From DASUBV01 sp036501025 (lineage in GTDB: Bacteria; Actinomycetota; Actinomycetes; Streptosporangiales; Streptosporangiaceae), in contig DASYBB010000191.1 in assembly GCA_036501025.1 (NCBI GenBank), positions 1 through 64,000 on the forward strand: DNA of 64,000 nt, written 5' to 3'. Position 1 is the stretch's first letter, and each line of letters opens with the position of its first letter. Below the pieces are notes generated by a model. It was not told the DNA's origin, ran no database searches, and worked only from the letters and a program-made list of their open reading frames with translations. Shown piece by piece: positions 42,024 through 50,634 of the stretch. A program made the position numbers and the translations under genes.

Positions 42024-42902
42024 TCAGCCGGGCGCGGCCGCGCCCGGTCCGGCCGGGTGCAGCGGGATGGCGAAGTCGCAGGCCGGCTCGTCGGGCCCGG
42101 CCGTGCGCCAGTCGGCGATCATGACCTGCCGCGGCGGCGGGCTCGCCCGCCGGCCGGACGCGGCCACGTACCGCTGGAGCACGTCCAGGATCTCGGCCGC
42201 GGCCCGGCCGCCCCTGGCCTGCGCCAGCGTCATCCGGACGAAGGCCTCCTCGTGCTCGGGCTCGGTGCGGGCCTGCACGTCGCCCAGCCGGGCCGCCGCG
42301 GCCTGCGCGGCGGCCAGGTCGGCCATCGGGCGCACGATCTCGACCGGGCCGTCGCTGTCCTGGCTGACCTCCGCGTAGTAGACCGTGTACGGGCACCCGG
42401 CCAGGCCGGGCCGCCCCGGCCCCGCCGCGCGCATCCGGCCGAGCAGGTCCCCGAGGACCGGCCCGAGATCCGCGGCGTGCGCCCGGCGCATCCCGCTGAC
42501 CACCGCCCGCGCCGGAACGGTGCGGACCTGAACCTCGTAGTTGTCGGGCATGGCGTCACTCCTGTCGCGGCGATCCAGCAGGAGGCAGACGTACTCGGCC
42601 AGCTCGGCGCAGTCCCGGACGGCCCGCTGGGCGGCGGCGACGTGGGCGCGCACCGCCGCGGCGGCGGCCTCGCCCGGCGCGTCGATGACCGCCGCGATCT
42701 GGGCCAGCGGCATGTCCAGCTGCCGCAGCAGCCCGACCATCCGCGCTCGCGCCGCCTGGCCCGGCGCGTACCACCGGTAGCCCGAGGCCGGGTCAATCCG
42801 GACGGGCACGACCAGCCCCAGGTCGTCGTACAGGCGCAGCGCCTTCGGCGACAGCCGGCACTGAGCCGAGAACTGGCCGATCGACAGCAGACCCTCGCCC
42901 AT
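42024..42902 (-). CDS. MerR-family regulator with GyrI-like ligand domain
   Basis: 292 residues. The MerR helix-turn-helix is LLSIGQFSAQCRLSPKALRL and GYRWYAPGQAARARMVGLLR. The C-terminal half (QVRTVPARAVVSGM onwards, with PYTVYYAEV) is a GyrI/SOUL-like effector domain that binds hydrophobic or cationic drugs, as in BmrR/TipAL-type regulators. ATG 42902 is preceded by AGGAGG at a normal distance; GTG 42908 is too close. The target is unknown. The nearest neighbour, the phosphatase gene, is divergent. Confidence 0.82.
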   Translation of the reverse strand: MGEGLLSIGQFSAQCRLSPKALRLYDDLGLVVPVRIDPASGYRWYAPGQAARARMVGLLRQLDMPLAQIAAVIDAPGEAAAAAVRAHVAAAQRAVRDCAELAEYVCLLLDRRDRSDAMPDNYEVQVRTVPARAVVSGMRRAHAADLGPVLGDLLGRMRAAGPGRPGLAGCPYTVYYAEVSQDSDGPVEIVRPMADLAAAQAAAARLGDVQARTEPEHEEAFVRMTLAQARGGRAAAEILDVLQRYVAASGRRASPPPRQVMIADWRTAGPDEPACDFAIPLHPAGPGAAAPG

Positions 42903-43052
42903 GACCACATCCTCCTGCGCGGGCCGGCGGCCCGCTGCGCTCAGCCTCGGCTCTGCCCTCAGGACAAGGTCAAGGCGGCCGGGTCAAGGCGGCCGGCCGG
43001 AACCCGCACGAGAGACTAGGGGCCGGGAGCCGCGCGGCTGGAGGGAGCACAG

Positions 43053-43742
43053 GTGAGCACGATGGTCCGGGTGTGGCTGATCCGGCACGGGCAGAGCGAG
43101 TCCAACGCCGGGCTGCCGTCCGGTGCGCCCGGCGCCAGCGCGCTGACCCCCCTCGGGCGCTGGGAGGCCGAGCAGGTGGCGCGCACCTTCGGGCAGTCCC
43201 CGGCCCTGATCGTGACGTCGCCCTACACCCGGGCCCGGCAGACCGCCGAGCCGACCGTCAGGCGGTTCCCGGACGCGGCCCGCGCCGAGTGGCCCGTCCA
43301 GGAGTTCACCTACCTGGGTGAGCTGCGCGACCGGGCGATGACCTCGGCCGAGCGGGAGCCGTACGTGCAGGCCTACTGGGACCGGTCCGACCCGCGGGAG
43401 GCCAGCGGCGGCGCCGAGTCCTTCGCCGACCTGGTCGGCCGCAGCCGGGAGTTCCTGGGCCGGCTGAGCGCCCGGGACAGCGGGCCGGTCGCGGTTTTCA
43501 CCCACGGCCTGTTCATGCGGACGGTCGCCTGGTCGCTGATCAGCGAGGTGACCGTGCCCACCGCGGGCGACATGCGGGACTTCCGCCGCTTCGCGGCCGG
43601 CTACCGCACCCCCAACGGCGGCGTGGTGGAACTGCGCACCCGGCCCGGCCGCCGCGTCCCGGCCCTGATGGGCGCGGCCACGTTCCACCTCCCGGCCCTG
43701 CCCCCGGACGGGCTCCCGCCCGACGAGTTCCCGGCCGGCTAG
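43053..43742 (+). CDS. Histidine phosphatase superfamily protein
   Basis: 229 residues. The branch motif is VWLIRHGQSESNAG (His in RHG), and the second half has FTHGLFMRTVAW with the partner His. This is a phosphoglycerate-mutase-like phosphatase; the substrate is not evident. GTG 43053 follows a strong GGAGGGAG site. Its stop codon overlaps that of the antiporter gene on the other strand (CTAG). Confidence 0.85.
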   Translation: MSTMVRVWLIRHGQSESNAGLPSGAPGASALTPLGRWEAEQVARTFGQSPALIVTSPYTRARQTAEPTVRRFPDAARAEWPVQEFTYLGELRDRAMTSAEREPYVQAYWDRSDPREASGGAESFADLVGRSREFLGRLSARDSGPVAVFTHGLFMRTVAWSLISEVTVPTAGDMRDFRRFAAGYRTPNGGVVELRTRPGRRVPALMGAATFHLPALPPDGLPPDEFPAG

Positions 43743-45493
43743 CTCGCCGTCGTGCTGAGCAGGACCACCGTGTCGCCCTCGGCGAACTCGGGGGCGCGCT
43801 GCCGGGTGGCGGGCTCCAGGCGGCCGTCGGCGTGCACGACGAACAGCACCTCGTGCCCGCTCGGCAGGTCGCCGCGGACCGGCGCGACCACGATCCGGGC
43901 GCCCTCGGCGTAGCGGCTGGCCAGCGTGGACCGGTTCAGCGCGTGCCCGAACAGGACCCGGCCGCCGCTGTAGGGGGCGACCACCCCCCGGTCGCCGGCC
44001 GGCGGCCCGACCCGGTAGACCTGGTCGCCCACCGAGTACCGCAGCACCACCGCGGCCAGCGCGTTGAAGTCATCCTCCGCGGTCAGCAGCAGCACCGTCG
44101 TGATGCCCGACAGCTCCGCGCGCTCGGCGATGATCGAGTTCAGCAGCCGGCCCGGCGCCAGGTGCAGGGCCGCCTGGCGGATCTGCTCGCGCTCGTGCTC
44201 CAGGCCGGCCCACATCAGCACGTCGAGCCCGAGGGTCTGCAGCTGCTGGCCCAGGTCGATGACCCAGTCCTCGCCGCCCACCAGCAGCGGCCGGCTGCGC
44301 GGCGACCGCAGCACGCCGAGCCACTGGCTGGCCCGCCGCGCGGTGGTCCCGTACACGACGACGGTGACCACGATGACCAGGAACGTCAGCGGAAGGATCT
44401 TGGTCGCCTCGGGGATGCCCCGCGCCTCCAGCGGGGCGGTCACGGCGGCCGCGATGGCCGCGGCCATCACCCCCCGCGGGGCCATCCAGCCGGCGAACAG
44501 CCGCTCCCGCCGGGTCAGGTCGGTGCGGTAGGTCGCCGCCCAGGCCACCAGCGGCCGGACGACGAGCACCAGCGCGCCCGTCACCGCGAGGGCCGGCAGC
44601 CACACCCGCCCCAGCTCGCGCGGGGAGATCGTGGCCGCCACCGACAGCAGCACCACGCCCAGCACCGGCTGGACGAGCGTGTCCAGCAGGCGCCGCCCCG
44701 GCACCCGGAAGTTCGGCAGGTTGGCCAGGGCCAGGCCCATGATGATGGCGGCCAGCAGGCCGGCGTCGTCGTGCAGCGCGTCGCACCCGGTGGCCACCGC
44801 GACCACGACGGCGACCTGGACGGGCGGCATCAGGGTCCGCGTCAGCCGGCCCTTGCGCAGCACGAGCCACAGCGCCGCCGTGCCGATGACCCCGCCGGCC
44901 GCGCCGATCGCGATGCTGAGCGCGAACTGCCCGGCCTGCGCGCCGACGCTGCTGGCGCGGCCGGCCACCAGGCCGTAGAACGCGATCACCGCGATGACGC
45001 CGCAGATCGGGTCGAGCAGCGAGCTTTCCCAGTACAGCACGTGCCGCAGCCGCTCGGCGGGCTGGACCCGGCGAAGGATGGGGCCGACCACCGAGGGGCC
45101 GGTCGCGGCCAGGATGGCGCCGGCCAGCACGGCGGCGCCGCGGGACAGGCCCAGCATCAGCCCGGCCGCGACCGCGCCGAGCGCGATGGTGGCCACCACC
45201 CCGACCGACAGCAGCCGGGTGACGATCTGCCGGGTGTGGCTGGTCAGGAAGCGCAGGTTCACGCTCAGGCAGGCGTCGTACAAGATCACGGCGACCCCGG
45301 CCGCGACCAGCGCCGGGAACGCCCGGCCGAAGATCGCCGCGGGCTGCACGTCGATGGGCAGCGCGCCGGCGGCGAACCCGGTGAGCAGCAGCAGGATCAG
45401 CACGGGCACGCGCAGGCGGGTCGCGACCGCCTGGCAGCCGACAGCGAGCAGCACGATCAGCCCGAGGCCGATCAGCACGCGGTCGCTGCTCAC
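43739..45493 (-). CDS. CPA1-type cation/proton antiporter with C-terminal regulatory domain
   Basis: 584 residues: twelve or so membrane segments with AATGPSVVGPILRRVQPAER and LHDDAGLLAAIIMGLALANL, the acidic inner cavity of Na+(K+)/H+ antiporters, then a TrkA-like NAD-binding C-terminal domain (VLMWAGLEHEREQIRQAAL and LLLTAEDDFNALAAVVLRYS). It exports Na+ or K+ in exchange for protons and is sensed through the C-terminal domain. Last gene of the zwf-ndh-antiporter operon, 19 bases after ndh. Confidence 0.82.
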   Translation of the reverse strand: MSSDRVLIGLGLIVLLAVGCQAVATRLRVPVLILLLLTGFAAGALPIDVQPAAIFGRAFPALVAAGVAVILYDACLSVNLRFLTSHTRQIVTRLLSVGVVATIALGAVAAGLMLGLSRGAAVLAGAILAATGPSVVGPILRRVQPAERLRHVLYWESSLLDPICGVIAVIAFYGLVAGRASSVGAQAGQFALSIAIGAAGGVIGTAALWLVLRKGRLTRTLMPPVQVAVVVAVATGCDALHDDAGLLAAIIMGLALANLPNFRVPGRRLLDTLVQPVLGVVLLSVAATISPRELGRVWLPALAVTGALVLVVRPLVAWAATYRTDLTRRERLFAGWMAPRGVMAAAIAAAVTAPLEARGIPEATKILPLTFLVIVVTVVVYGTTARRASQWLGVLRSPRSRPLLVGGEDWVIDLGQQLQTLGLDVLMWAGLEHEREQIRQAALHLAPGRLLNSIIAERAELSGITTVLLLTAEDDFNALAAVVLRYSVGDQVYRVGPPAGDRGVVAPYSGGRVLFGHALNRSTLASRYAEGARIVVAPVRGDLPSGHEVLFVVHADGRLEPATRQRAPEFAEGDTVVLLSTTAS

Positions 45494-45512
45494 CCCGCCC
45501 TGCCGCGGCGCA

Positions 45513-46877
45513 TCACTGCTTCGCCGGCCCCGCGCCGTCCGCCGGGAGGCGGTCGTAGACGTCCTCGACGATGCCCACCTGAGCCGTCGTGAAGGCCCGC
45601 TCCCGGCGTGAGTCGCGGGTGAACGCCAGCCACCAGGTCAGGATGGCGCCGGCCCGGTTGCGATAGCCGGTGAGGAACGCGATGTGGATGAACAGCCAGG
45701 CCACCCAGCCGGCGAAGCCGCTGAGCCGGAGCGGGCCGGCCGACAGCACCGCCTTGCCCCGGGAGATGTAGGCGGCCGAGCCGAGGTCGCGGTACCGGAA
45801 CGGCGCGGCCGCGGGCTGGCCCGCCACCGCGCGCTGGATCTGGCGGCCCGCGTGGTGCCCGGACTGCATGGCCACCTCGGCCATGCCCGGCAGGTCCCGC
45901 AGGCTCATCAGGTCGCCGACCACGAAGATCTCCGGGTGGCCCGCGATCGTCAGGTCGTCGCCGACCGGGATCCGCCCGGAGCGGTCGGTCGTCGCGCCGG
46001 CCGCCGCGGCGACGGCCGCCGCCACCGGCGGCGCCTCGACCCCGGCCGTCCACAGCACCACCCCGGCCGCGTGCCGGGTGATGCTGCCGTCGTGCGCCTT
46101 GGCCTCCAGCCCGTCGCGGTCGATGTTCGTGACCACCGTGTTCATGTGCAGCTCGACGCCCAGGCCGCGCAGCGTCCGCGCGGCGATGCCGGACAGCCGG
46201 CGGCCGAACGAGGCCAGCGGCTCGGCACCGCCGTCGAACAGCAGCACCCGGGCGTCTTCGGGGTCGATCTTCCGGAACTCGCGGCGCAGCGTCCGGGTGG
46301 CCAGCTCGCGGATCTGCCCGGCCAGCTCCACGCCCGTCGGCCCGGCGCCGACCAGCGCGAAGGTCAGCCAGCGCTGCCGCTCGGCGGCATCGGCGGCCGT
46401 CTCGGCCATCTCGAACGCGCCGAATACCCGGCGCCGGATGGTGAGCGCGTCCGCGATGGTCTTCATGCCGGGGGCCAGCGCCGCGAACTCGTCGTGGCCG
46501 AAGTAGGACTGCCGGACGCCGGCCGCCACGATGAGGTAGTCGTAGCCGATGTCGAGCTCCTCGCCGAGCGGCCGCCGGGCCCGCACTACCCGGCGCCCGG
46601 CATCGAGGCCGGTGACCTCGGCCATGAGGCACTCCACGTTGCGGTGCCGGGCCAGCACCTGGCGCAGCGGCGAGGTGATCTGCCCCTCGGACAGGATGCC
46701 GGTCGCGCACTGGTAGAGCAGCGGCTGGAACAAGTGGTGCTGCGCGCGGTCGATCAGCGTCACCGACACCGGAGCGCGGCGCAGCGCCCGGGCGGCGAAC
46801 AGGCCGCCGAAGCCGCCGCCGATGATCACGACCCGGGGTGCCCCCGCCCCGGCCCCGTCGTCCCCCCCGTGGCCCAT
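45513..46877 (-). CDS. ndh: Type II NADH dehydrogenase (NDH-2)
   Basis: 454 residues. FAD motif VVIIGGGFGGLFAARALRRA, second Rossmann motif FALVGAGPTGVELAGQIREL, FAD-closing block FVVGDLMSLRDLPGMAEVAM with quinone-site residues nearby, and a membrane-binding C-terminal helix (SGFAGWVAWLFIHIAFLTGY). It oxidises NADH and reduces menaquinone without pumping protons. Starts 4 bases after zwf, so it is cotranscribed: a pairing of NADPH production and NADH disposal with a quinone pool that also feeds cytochrome bd. Confidence 0.88.
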   Translation of the reverse strand: MGHGGDDGAGAGAPRVVIIGGGFGGLFAARALRRAPVSVTLIDRAQHHLFQPLLYQCATGILSEGQITSPLRQVLARHRNVECLMAEVTGLDAGRRVVRARRPLGEELDIGYDYLIVAAGVRQSYFGHDEFAALAPGMKTIADALTIRRRVFGAFEMAETAADAAERQRWLTFALVGAGPTGVELAGQIRELATRTLRREFRKIDPEDARVLLFDGGAEPLASFGRRLSGIAARTLRGLGVELHMNTVVTNIDRDGLEAKAHDGSITRHAAGVVLWTAGVEAPPVAAAVAAAAGATTDRSGRIPVGDDLTIAGHPEIFVVGDLMSLRDLPGMAEVAMQSGHHAGRQIQRAVAGQPAAAPFRYRDLGSAAYISRGKAVLSAGPLRLSGFAGWVAWLFIHIAFLTGYRNRAGAILTWWLAFTRDSRRERAFTTAQVGIVEDVYDRLPADGAGPAKQ

Positions 46878-46881
46878 GGGA

Positions 46882-48264
46882 TCAGCCGGCCGGGTCGTGC
46901 CAGGTCTCCCCGGCCGGCACCAGCCGGTCGGCGTCGCGCGGGCCCCAGGTGCCCTTGGCGTAGGGCAGCACCGGCACCACGTCCCCGAGCACCGGCTCGA
47001 CGACGTCCCAGGCCGCCTCGACGGTGTCCTGGCGGGCGAACAGCCACCGCTCGCCGTTCAGCGCCGCGCCGATCAGCCGGTCATAGGGCCGCATGTCCGA
47101 CCCCGGCGGCTCGGCGAAGACCAGCTCCTGGTGCTGCGGCCGCCAGCCCTGGCCCGGCTGCTTGCCGACCAGGTGCAGCGCGACCACGTCGTTGGGGTGG
47201 ATCCGGACGCGCAGGGCATTGGCGGCCGCCGCGTCGGCCAGGCCGAACACGTCGTGCGGCGGGCGGCGGAACTGGAACGACACCTCGGTCGCGGTGAGCG
47301 GCATGCACTTTCCGGCCCGGATGAGGATCGGCACATCGGCCCAGCGCCACGAGTCCGCGCTGGTCCGCAGGGCCACGAACGTCTCCGTCGTGCTCTTGGG
47401 GTCGACGCCGGCCACGTCGTGGTAGCCCTCGTACTGGCCGCGGACGGTGCTGCTGGCGTCCAGCGGGGCCAGCGCCGCGATGATCCGCGACTTGGAGTCG
47501 CGCCAGGAGTCCAGGCCGGCCCCGTCCGGCGGGTCGGCCAGCACGGTGGCCAGCACCTGGAGCATGTGGTTCTGCACCACGTCGCGGATGGCCCCGGTCT
47601 TGTCGTAGAAGCTGCCCCGGTCGGCGACGTCGAACGCCTCGCCCATGGTGATCTGGATGCTCTGCACGTGCGTCCGGTTGAGCAGCGGCTCCAGGATCGA
47701 GTTGGCGAACCGCAGGAACATCAGGTTGTCCACCGGGTCCAGGCCCAGCCAGTGGTCCACCCGGTAGATGGCGTCCTCGCTGAAGTACTGGTGCATCAGC
47801 TCGTTGAGCTGCTGCGCGCTGTGCAGGTCGGTGCCGAACGGCTTCTCCACCATGACCCGGGCGCCCTGCGCGCGGCCGGCCTTGGAGATGCCCTCGGCAA
47901 TGCGGCCGAACAGCGGCGGCGGCACCTCCAGGTAGTACAGCACCCGGTGGCCGGTGCCGATGGCGTCGGACATGGCCTGGTAGGTGGCCGGGTCGGCCAG
48001 GTCGCCGTCGACGTAGTGCAGCAGGCCCAGCATCTTGGCCGCGGCCGGGCTGTCGGGGTCCATCTTGTTCAGCGTCAGCGAGTCCCGCGCGTAGTCGCGG
48101 AACTGGCTCAGGTCCTTGCCGCTCTTGGCCACGCCGATGACCGGGACGTCCAGCACCCCGCGCTCGACCAGGCCGACCAGGGCGGGAAAGGTCTCCAGCT
48201 TGGCCAGGTCACCGGTCGCACCAAAGATCACGAGTGCGTCAACCTGGTCGGGCGGTGTTGTCAT
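46882..48264 (-). CDS. zwf: Glucose-6-phosphate dehydrogenase
   Basis: 460 residues, first gene of the zwf-ndh-antiporter operon. Coenzyme motif FGATGDLAKLETFPAL, EKPFG at 140-144 (substrate Lys), active-site block YRVDHWLGLDPVDN at 167-180 and DVVQNHMLQVLA. It converts glucose-6-phosphate to 6-phosphogluconolactone, yielding NADPH. The usual RxDHxLGK reads RVDHWLGLD, so the conserved Lys is Leu175; otherwise it is close to the mycobacterial Zwf1 type. A regulon palindrome lies 62-78 bases upstream of ATG 48264. Confidence 0.85.
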   Translation of the reverse strand: MTTPPDQVDALVIFGATGDLAKLETFPALVGLVERGVLDVPVIGVAKSGKDLSQFRDYARDSLTLNKMDPDSPAAAKMLGLLHYVDGDLADPATYQAMSDAIGTGHRVLYYLEVPPPLFGRIAEGISKAGRAQGARVMVEKPFGTDLHSAQQLNELMHQYFSEDAIYRVDHWLGLDPVDNLMFLRFANSILEPLLNRTHVQSIQITMGEAFDVADRGSFYDKTGAIRDVVQNHMLQVLATVLADPPDGAGLDSWRDSKSRIIAALAPLDASSTVRGQYEGYHDVAGVDPKSTTETFVALRTSADSWRWADVPILIRAGKCMPLTATEVSFQFRRPPHDVFGLADAAAANALRVRIHPNDVVALHLVGKQPGQGWRPQHQELVFAEPPGSDMRPYDRLIGAALNGERWLFARQDTVEAAWDVVEPVLGDVVPVLPYAKGTWGPRDADRLVPAGETWHDPAG

Positions 48265-48325
48265 ATCGATTCCCCTATCCGCGCGTGTCGGTGTCTAATC
48301 CGAGCCGGCCGCCTCACCCTTGGTG

Positions 48326-48342
48326 CCACCCGCTGCGGGTGA
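48326..48342. promoter_or_regulatory. Regulon palindrome, zwf operon site
   Basis: CCACCCGCTGCGGGTGA: perfect 8-bp arms of the consensus except the first base. It lies in the intergenic region upstream of zwf and is flanked by GCCTCACCC (48311) and GGGTGAGGC (48337), which could also form a hairpin. Confidence 0.55.
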
Positions 48343-48431
48343 GGCGGGCTCCGCAGCGCCAGCCTCCCGCACCGGCCGGGCGCGCGGGGCCGCCGTGCCC
48401 CGAATGCCACGGGCTGGTCAGCTCCGGCCCG

Positions 48432-49388
48432 TCACATCACCGCGATCGGGTTGACCGGGGAGCCGGTGCCGCCGGGGATCCGCAGCGGCGCCACCACGCA
48501 CAGGAACGACCAGCGGTCCGCCGCCTCGCACAGCGGGACGAGGCCCTCGAACTGCAGGTAGTCCAGCAGGTGCACGCCGAGCGCGTTGATGGCCAGCACG
48601 TGCACCGGGAAGTCGGTGCCGTCGGCCGCGCTGGGCTCGGCGTCGCTGTTGCTGTCGCTGCCGAGCACGGCCACCTCGCGCTCGGCGACGAACTCCAGCG
48701 CCGTCGGGTGCAGCCCGGCCCGGCTGGCCGTCACGTCCCAGGCCCCCGCCTCGTGCTTCCGCTTGCGGTGCCCGGTCCGGACGAACAGCAGGTCGCCGCG
48801 GCCGACCCGGACCCGCTGGGCCGCCTCCGCGCTGGCCAGGTCGTCGGCCGTGACGTGCTCGCCGGGCTCCAGCCAGGGCAGGCCGCGCAGCCGGGGGATG
48901 TCCAGCAGCACCCCGCGGCCGACGATCCCGTCGGCGGCCACCGCGACGGACTCCTCCTGTGCCCCGTCAGGCGTGACGACCCGCGCGTCGACGCCGTTGT
49001 ACAGGTGCCCGTCGTAGATCACGTGGCACAGCGCGTCCAGGTGGCTGTCGGCGTCGCCGTGGATGTTCAGCGCGAGCCGGTCCGCGGCGAACGTCAGCCC
49101 GGGGGCGCCCGGCGGGACATCCTGGCCCGTGTTCATGTGGTGCGACGCGGGCTGCGGGTTGTCCGGCCCGGCCCGGTCCTCGATCGGCGCGGCCAGCGAC
49201 ACCGACCGGCCCAGCGTCACGTCCCGGCAGGCCGCCGCCACCACGTCCGGCGTGATGAAGTTCAGCGCCCCGCGCCGGTCGCGCGCCCCCCATTCCGGCA
49301 CGGCCCGCAGCCGGTCGTACAACTCGCGGAACTGCCCCGCCGTCAGCCGCCCGGCGCGGGCCGGGCCGCCCCCGCCCGGCTCAGTCAT
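48432..49388 (-). CDS. Cyclase family (kynurenine formamidase-like) hydrolase
   Basis: 318 residues. The metal motif HGDADSHLDALCHV (HxGTHxDxxxH pattern with H-x-D) and the later DLLFVRTG and DFPVHVLAINALGVHLLDYL blocks mark the cyclase/kynurenine formamidase family (PF04199). These use a divalent metal to hydrolyse or cyclise small acids; the substrate is not clear. It overlaps cydB by 8 bases at its start, so it belongs to the cydAB operon. Confidence 0.78.
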   Translation of the reverse strand: MTEPGGGGPARAGRLTAGQFRELYDRLRAVPEWGARDRRGALNFITPDVVAAACRDVTLGRSVSLAAPIEDRAGPDNPQPASHHMNTGQDVPPGAPGLTFAADRLALNIHGDADSHLDALCHVIYDGHLYNGVDARVVTPDGAQEESVAVAADGIVGRGVLLDIPRLRGLPWLEPGEHVTADDLASAEAAQRVRVGRGDLLFVRTGHRKRKHEAGAWDVTASRAGLHPTALEFVAEREVAVLGSDSNSDAEPSAADGTDFPVHVLAINALGVHLLDYLQFEGLVPLCEAADRWSFLCVVAPLRIPGGTGSPVNPIAVM

Positions 49389-50619
49389 CGGAGCGCCGCC
49401 GTCCCAGCCCGGGCAGCCGCCAGCCGGGCGGCCGGTGCGTGCCGCCGTTGTCCGCGGACCGGCCGGCGGGATCGTCGGGGGCGGGCCGGGCCAGCCGCGG
49501 CGCCCGCGGCCCGGCCGAGTCGGACGCCGGGGACCCGGTCAGGCCCGCGTCCGCGCCCCCCGGCACGCCGGCCGCGGCGGCCGCCGCGAAGGCCCCGCTG
49601 CCGCCGGGCCCGCTGGCGCGCTCGGCCCGGCCGCCGAATGCCTCGGGCCGCAGCCGCCGGCGGAACACGTAGTACGACCACGCCTGGTAGCCCAGCACGA
49701 ACGGCAGCGCCACCACCGCCACGACCGTCATGACACCCAGCGCGTACGAGCCCGAAGCTGTGTTGTGCACCGTCAGGTCGTACCCCGGCCGGGTCGTTGA
49801 CACCATCACGCGCGGATACAGATCGACAAATATCGCCAGGACGCTGGCCGCCATGGTCACCGTCGTCGCGGTAAAGGCCCAGCCCTCCCGGTGATCGGCC
49901 GCCAGCCACGCGGCGGCGGCGGCCGCCACTATGGCCGTGAACTCGACCGGGTTCAGCAGCGCGCCCTGCCCCGCGGTGGCGTGCGTCCAGGCCGCGAGCG
50001 CCGCCGCGGCCAGGGCCACGACGGGCGCCGCCACCCGGGCCAGCCGCCCGGCCCGGGCGCGCACCTCGCCCGCGGTCTTGAGGGCCAGGAACGTCGCGCC
50101 GTGCAGCACGCAGACCGCCGTCAGCGTCAGGCCGGCGAAGATCGCGTAGGGCGGGAACAGGCTCCCGAGCGACCCGGCGAACTCCTGGTCGCGGCCGATC
50201 GGCACGCCGTGCAGCAGGTCGCCGAGCGACAGCCCGATCAGGAACGGCGCGGCCAGGCTGCCGCCGGTCATCAGCGCGTCCCAGGTCCGGCGCCAGCGCC
50301 GCGAGGGGCGCTTGCCGCGGTACTCGAACGACAGGCCGCGGGCGATCAGCGCGACGATCAGCGCCACGATGACCGGGTAGAAGCCGGACAGCATGGTGGC
50401 GTACCAGGCCGGGAAGGCGGCGAACATGGCCGCCACCGCGACGATCAGCCACACCTCGTTGCCGTCCCACAGCGGCCCGATCGAGTTGATCGCCGTCCGC
50501 CGGCCGGCCTCGTCCCGGCCGACGACGCCGTGCAGGATGCCGACGCCGAAGTCGAAGCCCTCCAGCACGAAGAACCCCAGCCACAGGACCGTGATGAGGA
50601 TGAACCAGAACGGGATCAA
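49381..50619 (-). CDS. cydB: Cytochrome bd ubiquinol/menaquinol oxidase subunit II
   Basis: 412 residues, eight or nine membrane segments. LGFFVLEGFDFGVGILHGVV and IGPLWDGNEVWLIVAVAAMF are diagnostic of CydB. Together with CydA it is the high-affinity terminal oxidase reducing oxygen to water. The last 70-80 residues (after RRRLRPEAFGG) form a long Gly/Ala/Pro-rich disordered tail that usual CydB lacks. It follows cydA by 15 bases and overlaps the cyclase gene. Confidence 0.92.
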   Translation of the reverse strand: MIPFWFILITVLWLGFFVLEGFDFGVGILHGVVGRDEAGRRTAINSIGPLWDGNEVWLIVAVAAMFAAFPAWYATMLSGFYPVIVALIVALIARGLSFEYRGKRPSRRWRRTWDALMTGGSLAAPFLIGLSLGDLLHGVPIGRDQEFAGSLGSLFPPYAIFAGLTLTAVCVLHGATFLALKTAGEVRARAGRLARVAAPVVALAAAALAAWTHATAGQGALLNPVEFTAIVAAAAAAWLAADHREGWAFTATTVTMAASVLAIFVDLYPRVMVSTTRPGYDLTVHNTASGSYALGVMTVVAVVALPFVLGYQAWSYYVFRRRLRPEAFGGRAERASGPGGSGAFAAAAAAGVPGGADAGLTGSPASDSAGPRAPRLARPAPDDPAGRSADNGGTHRPPGWRLPGLGRRRSDD

Positions 50620-50634
50620 GGTGGCGCCGCCCCC

